From the NCBI GenBank assembly GCA_042217615.1, contig JBDGSI010000041.1, forward strand, positions 1-12,426: a DNA stretch of 12,426 nt, written 5' to 3'. This DNA comes from JBDGSM01 sp042217615 (GTDB taxonomy: Archaea > Nanohalarchaeota > Nanosalinia > Nanosalinales > Nanosalinaceae). Position numbers and translations under genes: made by a program. This document shows positions 12,002 through 12,426 of this stretch, piece by piece. The first letter of the stretch is position 1; every line of letters starts with the position of its first letter. The notes beneath the pieces are model-generated. The model did no database searches and was not told where the DNA came from. It saw only the letters and a program-made list of their open reading frames with translations.

Positions 12002-12426
12002 CTAGCTGAGCTCTAGGTAGAACTCGTATGTTTCTCCGTCTCCCCCCTTGTCACCAGCAAGCAGCTGGTAGTCATAGAGATTGCTGTCGAACCCTGCCTT
12101 GTCGTTCAGTGCTTCAGAGGCGTAAACCGGGCTAGGTGTGGTTGAACTTGTGTCATTTAACAGGAATGTAGTGAAAGTTCCGCTGTCAGACTGTGTGGTA
12201 ACAGCTTTGGTGCTAGAACTTAGTCCTGCACCGTTGAACGTTGCCGTAGTGTTAAACGTATTGGAAGCGTTCTCAACACCAGCTGCTGAGCCGATTCCTG
12301 TAACCGAAATCTCATTTCCATCTGAAACAGTTGCAAGGCTGCTGATATCATTTGAATCTCCTGTCGGTACCGCGTAGACATAGGATCCTGAAGGATCTTG
12401 GATCGTCCACTGGAAGAACCTGTCAC
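12002..12426 (-). CDS. Secreted beta-rich surface protein, C-terminal part (cut by window edge)
   Basis: On the minus strand an open frame enters at the window end and runs 141 full codons to TAG at 12002-12004. The visible start DRFFQW...GSYVYAV and the end (Y/E-rich, EFYLELS) match residues 89-104 and 224-232 of the 232-aa protein, and the region between keeps similar length and strand pattern (NTFNTTATF; TFTTFLLND; YDYQLLAGD). It contains several N-glycosylation sequons (NAS, NTT, NDT) and no cysteine. By comparison, about 90 residues including the signal peptide should lie beyond the window. It sits upstream of the minus-strand operon, separated by a U-rich terminator and that operon's promoter. 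The other open frame here on the same strand is a shadow. Confidence 0.85.
   Translation of the reverse strand, partial: DRFFQWTIQDPSGSYVYAVPTGDSNDISSLATVSDGNEISVTGIGSAAGVENASNTFNTTATFNGAGLSSSTKAVTTQSDSGTFTTFLLNDTSSTTPSPVYASEALNDKAGFDSNLYDYQLLAGDKGGDGETYEFYLELS

Noticed and set aside
12220..12426. Minus-strand frame of 68 codons at the right edge
   Set aside because: The neighbouring frame on the same strand continues to 12002 and matches the 232-aa secreted paralogue, so this one is a shadow.
1..12426. CRISPR array, insertion sequence, transposase, toxin-antitoxin or other defence genes
   Set aside because: No regularly spaced repeats, no transposase or nuclease motifs, and no paired terminal repeats were seen.

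Overview
The window looks archaeal. Promoters are TATA-type boxes (TTTAAG, TTTAAA or TTATAAAA) 25-45 nt before starts, with no bacterial -35/-10 pairs. Shine-Dalgarno sites are GGAGG or GGTGA, TTG and GTG starts are used, the tRNA gene encodes no CCA, and U-rich tracts follow genes. G+C is roughly 43% by eye. The intracellular proteins and tails are very acidic (about one third D/E in the 68-aa protein), which suits a salt-tolerant or salt-in archaeon. Short overlapping genes plus large secreted beta-proteins would fit a DPANN lineage such as Nanohaloarchaeota, but this is inference; no taxonomic marker other than a tRNA is complete here.

Left part (1-1320): the last codons of a gene ending like arginyl-tRNA synthetase; a 68-aa acidic protein (+) meeting tail to tail a 126-aa unknown protein (-); then about 600 bp without protein genes. 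That stretch holds tRNA-Phe(GAA) on the minus strand and, directly behind it, a 152-bp interval made of hairpins and ended by a second copy of the last 20 bases of the tRNA gene.

Middle and right (1321-12426): this is a cell-surface locus with a near mirror layout. On the plus strand, a small secreted protein (232 aa) is followed by a four-gene operon whose genes overlap by 4 nt each: a 518-aa secreted Ig-like protein, a 588-aa secreted protein with a CARDB domain, a 764-aa membrane-anchored protein with a beta-helix and Ig domains, and an 86-aa tail-anchored protein. On the minus strand, a paralogue of the small secreted protein (cut by the window edge) is followed by two paralogous membrane-anchored proteins with CWB2-like repeats (592 and 554 aa) and a 158-aa membrane/coiled-coil protein. 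The two operons converge and their last genes overlap by 26 bp.

How they may work together (inference): each operon makes large, probably N-glycosylated extracellular proteins, at least one protein carrying a C-terminal membrane anchor, and a small one-TM protein with a charged cytoplasmic domain as its last product. This resembles two surface complexes or S-layer-like assemblies linked to the cell interior.

The most unusual signal is the palindrome AGGCCT. I count 29 copies in 12.4 kb by hand, about 11 of them as AAGGCCTT, where about two AGGCCT would be expected from base composition. They occur in genes, in all reading frames, and between genes.
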